Origin: Cliona cf. orientalis
Lineage: Eukaryota > Porifera > Demospongiae > Clionaida > Clionaidae
NCBI GenBank assembly: GCA_963930775.1
Contig: OZ005689.1
Location: 12,648,923 to 12,712,922, forward strand
Direction of reading: 5' to 3'
DNA: 64,000 nucleotides
The notes beneath the pieces were generated by a model. That model was not told where the DNA came from and searched no databases. It saw nothing but the letters and a program-made list of their open reading frames with translations. The position numbers and the translations under genes are program-made. Positions 61,904 through 64,000 of this stretch are shown here, one piece after another. Numbering within the stretch: the first letter of the stretch is position 1; every line of letters begins with the position of its first letter.

Positions 61904-62480
61904 TACCGCATATTTTCTAACATAGGCGTCACTAAAAAACATTGATCATGCAGGCGCCTCCAAAATTTTAATAGAACTGAAACATTAATTTGCAAGCAGC
62001 TAGGTTAATGGGCACGTAAAGTAAGGAGGCACCATAAAGCTGCAATTAAAACGGTTCTGGAAATTTTGCCAGATCCCAGTCAGTACTATTAAATTTTAGT
62101 GGCAGTGAATATGTCAGTAGCGAAAACAACAAAAAAAAACATGGTTCTATAGTGTCAAATTTTTTCACTCTGATCACTAAATCATCCTAGCTTGAGTAGC
62201 TGGTACTGTAGCCATCAGAATTGTTGTCTCTAAATCCGGAAAGATATCAAAGCAGTAAGATAAGTGCCCATATTATAAATATTAGAGATAGCTTAGTTTG
62301 ACATCTAAACTGCTAGCTTGATAGATCGATCACTTGGCAATACGTAACAATTAAATAATTGCCGCATAGAATTAGCTAATTGATGTCAAGAAAAGTACAT
62401 TAAATTAGAACTAAAATTGTACAGGTCTTAAAGTCACCTAAACTGGGGTGGTGACTATAATATTAGAACATTTATGGTAT
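61904..62480. mobile_element. ca. 580-bp MITE family 'GGCGCC', copy 3
   Basis: Same order of blocks as 44319-44899 (ACATAGGCG, GGCGCCTCC, AACGGTTCTGGA, AGATATCAAAGCAGT, GACATCTAAACTGCTAGCTTGAT) but more decayed. Confidence 0.7.
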
Positions 62481-62565
62481 ATACTATATAGCTCACAATA
62501 AATTGCTGGTTAATATTATCAGAGAGAATATGTTCAGAAACTGTGGGCAGTCCAGATTTACCGGA

Positions 62566-63319
62566 TACCGTAGGACGGGTTTTAATTGCGTAGTTTAATA
62601 CTGTAAAGTCTGGTTAATAAGCGCATGCGTTTAATCACACTCGGTGGTAAGGAAACATGCGCCTATTAGACAATGTGTGCTTAATAGAGAGTGATGTTTT
62701 GGCCCCGCCCACTTTCAGCATGTTTTAGCGCTCAATGACAAAGCTAGCGAGTTATGAACACAGCGATTCTTGGAATAAGCTCTGAAATAGTTCCTAAGAA
62801 TATGATCAGAAGCCATTACTGGAAGAAAACCGTGAAAAAATAGCCGACTTCTTTGGCAAGACTCGCTTCGAAATCAAGGTAAAGAGTCTGAACCCGTCTC
62901 AGAGGAGCATCGCAGTGTTGAATATAGCTGATCTCGTGCAGCTGGCTATCCGAAAATAGGTAGGTAAATTAGTTCTAGCCATGTAGAGCATGGAACACTC
63001 TTGATCGAACAGTGAATATTACTGTCATCTTTATTGGGCGCATGCACTTATTAGACGATACTTAACAACAGGAAAGAAGCATGCACTAATTAAAAAATAT
63101 GCACTTAATAAGCATGTGCGCTTATTAACCAGACTTTACGGTAATTGCATTGTAGTCAAATCAGGCCAAATTACGAATCGAATAATTGTGACAGACAACC
63201 CCGCACCATATAGTAGTATACGTGCACATTTATGTTTGCGAATCTATTAATTGTGAAACGTACAAAAACTCGCAATTTGCAATTAATAGATACTTGCAAT
63301 TAAAACCCGACCTACGGTA
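62566..63319. mobile_element. Outer MITE of a nested pair, TACCGTAGGACGGGTTTTAA termini
   Basis: TACCGTAGGACGGGTTTTAA at the left, TTAAAACCCGACCTACGGTA at the right. It carries the inner element 62599-63143 close to its left end. Confidence 0.75.
62599..63143. mobile_element. Inner MITE, TACTGTAAAGTCTGGTTAAT termini (545 bp)
   Basis: TACTGTAAAGTCTGGTTAATAAGCGCATG and its inverse at the right (..GCGCTTATTAACCAGACTTTACGGTA). TA termini as in Tc1/mariner-type insertions. Confidence 0.75.
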
Positions 63320-63456
63320 CATAGCTATGTACGTTGTGTATGAATTTCTAGTTGTAATTCAGGAATACTATTAATCGTTAGAGTAGTTCAGTGTAATAAT
63401 CGAGGGCTCATACCATCAAAATTAATACACTTTAAACGGTACATTAAATGACATAC

Positions 63457-63672
63457 TTGATGTTTGGCACAGTAATCCAGTGTAACGATCAGGACATGAA
63501 CAGACAGGTGTTGTAGCATTGATGCGGATGCATGTTCCTCCATTCTCACAAAGATTTTCGGTACAGTCGCTCACAATAGGTTCATCACATATTTCACCAG
63601 TATAGCCCTCAGCGCAGCTACATGTATCATTTGAGACACATACGCCATTTTCACAAGGAGGGTCACACACAA
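63457..63672 (-). CDS. Double-EGF exon of a second MUC4-like gene (partial)
   Basis: Acceptor CAG at 63673 and donor GTATGT at 63456; 216 bp, phase 1 in and out, as in the exon at 34758-35484. Reads CDPPCENGVCVSNDTCSC...GYTGEIC and CTENLCENGGTCIRI...CSCPD. It is intact and serves as the empty site for the hAT-like element in the first gene. Upstream exons lie to the right; a piece at 63946-64000 ending in donor GTAAAG may be the preceding exon. No FN3 or Ig exons are recognisable downstream (to 58.5 kb), so the C-terminus is lost or different. Confidence 0.75.
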
Positions 63673-64000
63673 CTGCATTGGATATGATGGCGTATACATT
63701 AGATTGTGATAACTAATATCATACAGCATCTTAGAATAGGAATCTCAGCCCTAAGCTTATTAGGTGTATAAGAGAATTGTTGTATGAAGCCATATAATAT
63801 CAAAGACGCCACTATGCCAATTAACGTGATACAGGCACAGGTTAGAGATATTAGCACACTTTACGCTAAGGCCAAAGTTGACAAAGTGCACTGGTGGCAA
63901 AAAAAAACAAACTAGCTACATAGTGAGTGATATCCTAGCTTTACCTTGTCGAACTGTCTGTTCATATGGATTGGTGGTAGCTAACTCAGTATTGATCTAG

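Noticed and set aside
1..64000. CRISPR arrays, prokaryotic operons, rRNA genes
   Set aside because: No regularly spaced direct repeats, no rRNA-like sequence; all genes are spliced and eukaryotic.

Overview
The window looks like genomic DNA of an early-branching metazoan, most probably a demosponge (Amphimedon-like). The basis is intron-dense but compact genes, very AT-rich spacers full of TAGCTA/GCATGC strings, metazoan-only domain sets (NIDO, AMOP, VWD, CARD-type death fold, PDZ, PAN/apple) and a very high load of short inverted-repeat transposons. The genus is an inference from style, not proven.

Layout. (1) <1-10371, minus strand: a membrane-anchored GH116/DUF608 glycosidase gene in at least 13 exons, all joined in phase; its 3' end lies outside the window. 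A PAN/apple-like domain sits inside its N-terminal region. (2) 10372-15642: spacer dominated by a 3.2-kb transposon with 10-bp target duplications that itself holds two more inserted elements. (3) 15643-30166, plus strand: a five-exon CARD / coiled-coil / PDZ scaffold gene. Its last intron, which splits the PDZ domain, holds a very young, apparently intact BEL/Pao LTR retrotransposon (22187-29145) in antisense. (4) 30167-33240: spacer with a 635-bp element flanked by a 9-bp duplication and a possible isolated first exon. (5) 33241-49684, minus strand: a secreted MUC4/SUSD2-like gene (signal peptide, NIDO, IPT/TIG, AMOP, VWD, two EGF, FN3-like, Ig-like). Two of its C-terminal exons are interrupted by DNA transposons with diagnostic target duplications. 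(6) 49685-52844: spacer with a near-perfect long hairpin. (7) 52845-55148, plus strand: a type I L-asparaginase gene in six exons carrying an 8-bp tandem duplication that breaks its frame. (8) 55149-64000: repeat-rich DNA with a decayed second copy of the PDZ terminal exon, a Gypsy RNase H remnant, several inverted-repeat elements (one nested pair), and the double-EGF exon of a second MUC4-like gene entering from the right.

The genes do not form a pathway. The connecting theme is mobile DNA. Insertions are caught at four levels: in spacers, in introns (BEL), inside other transposons, and inside exons. Empty-site comparisons available within this one window (exon phase, other transposon arm, exon paralogue) allow several target duplications to be defined exactly, including a candidate family with termini CTCAG-N5-TTAAGG and 2-bp duplications.
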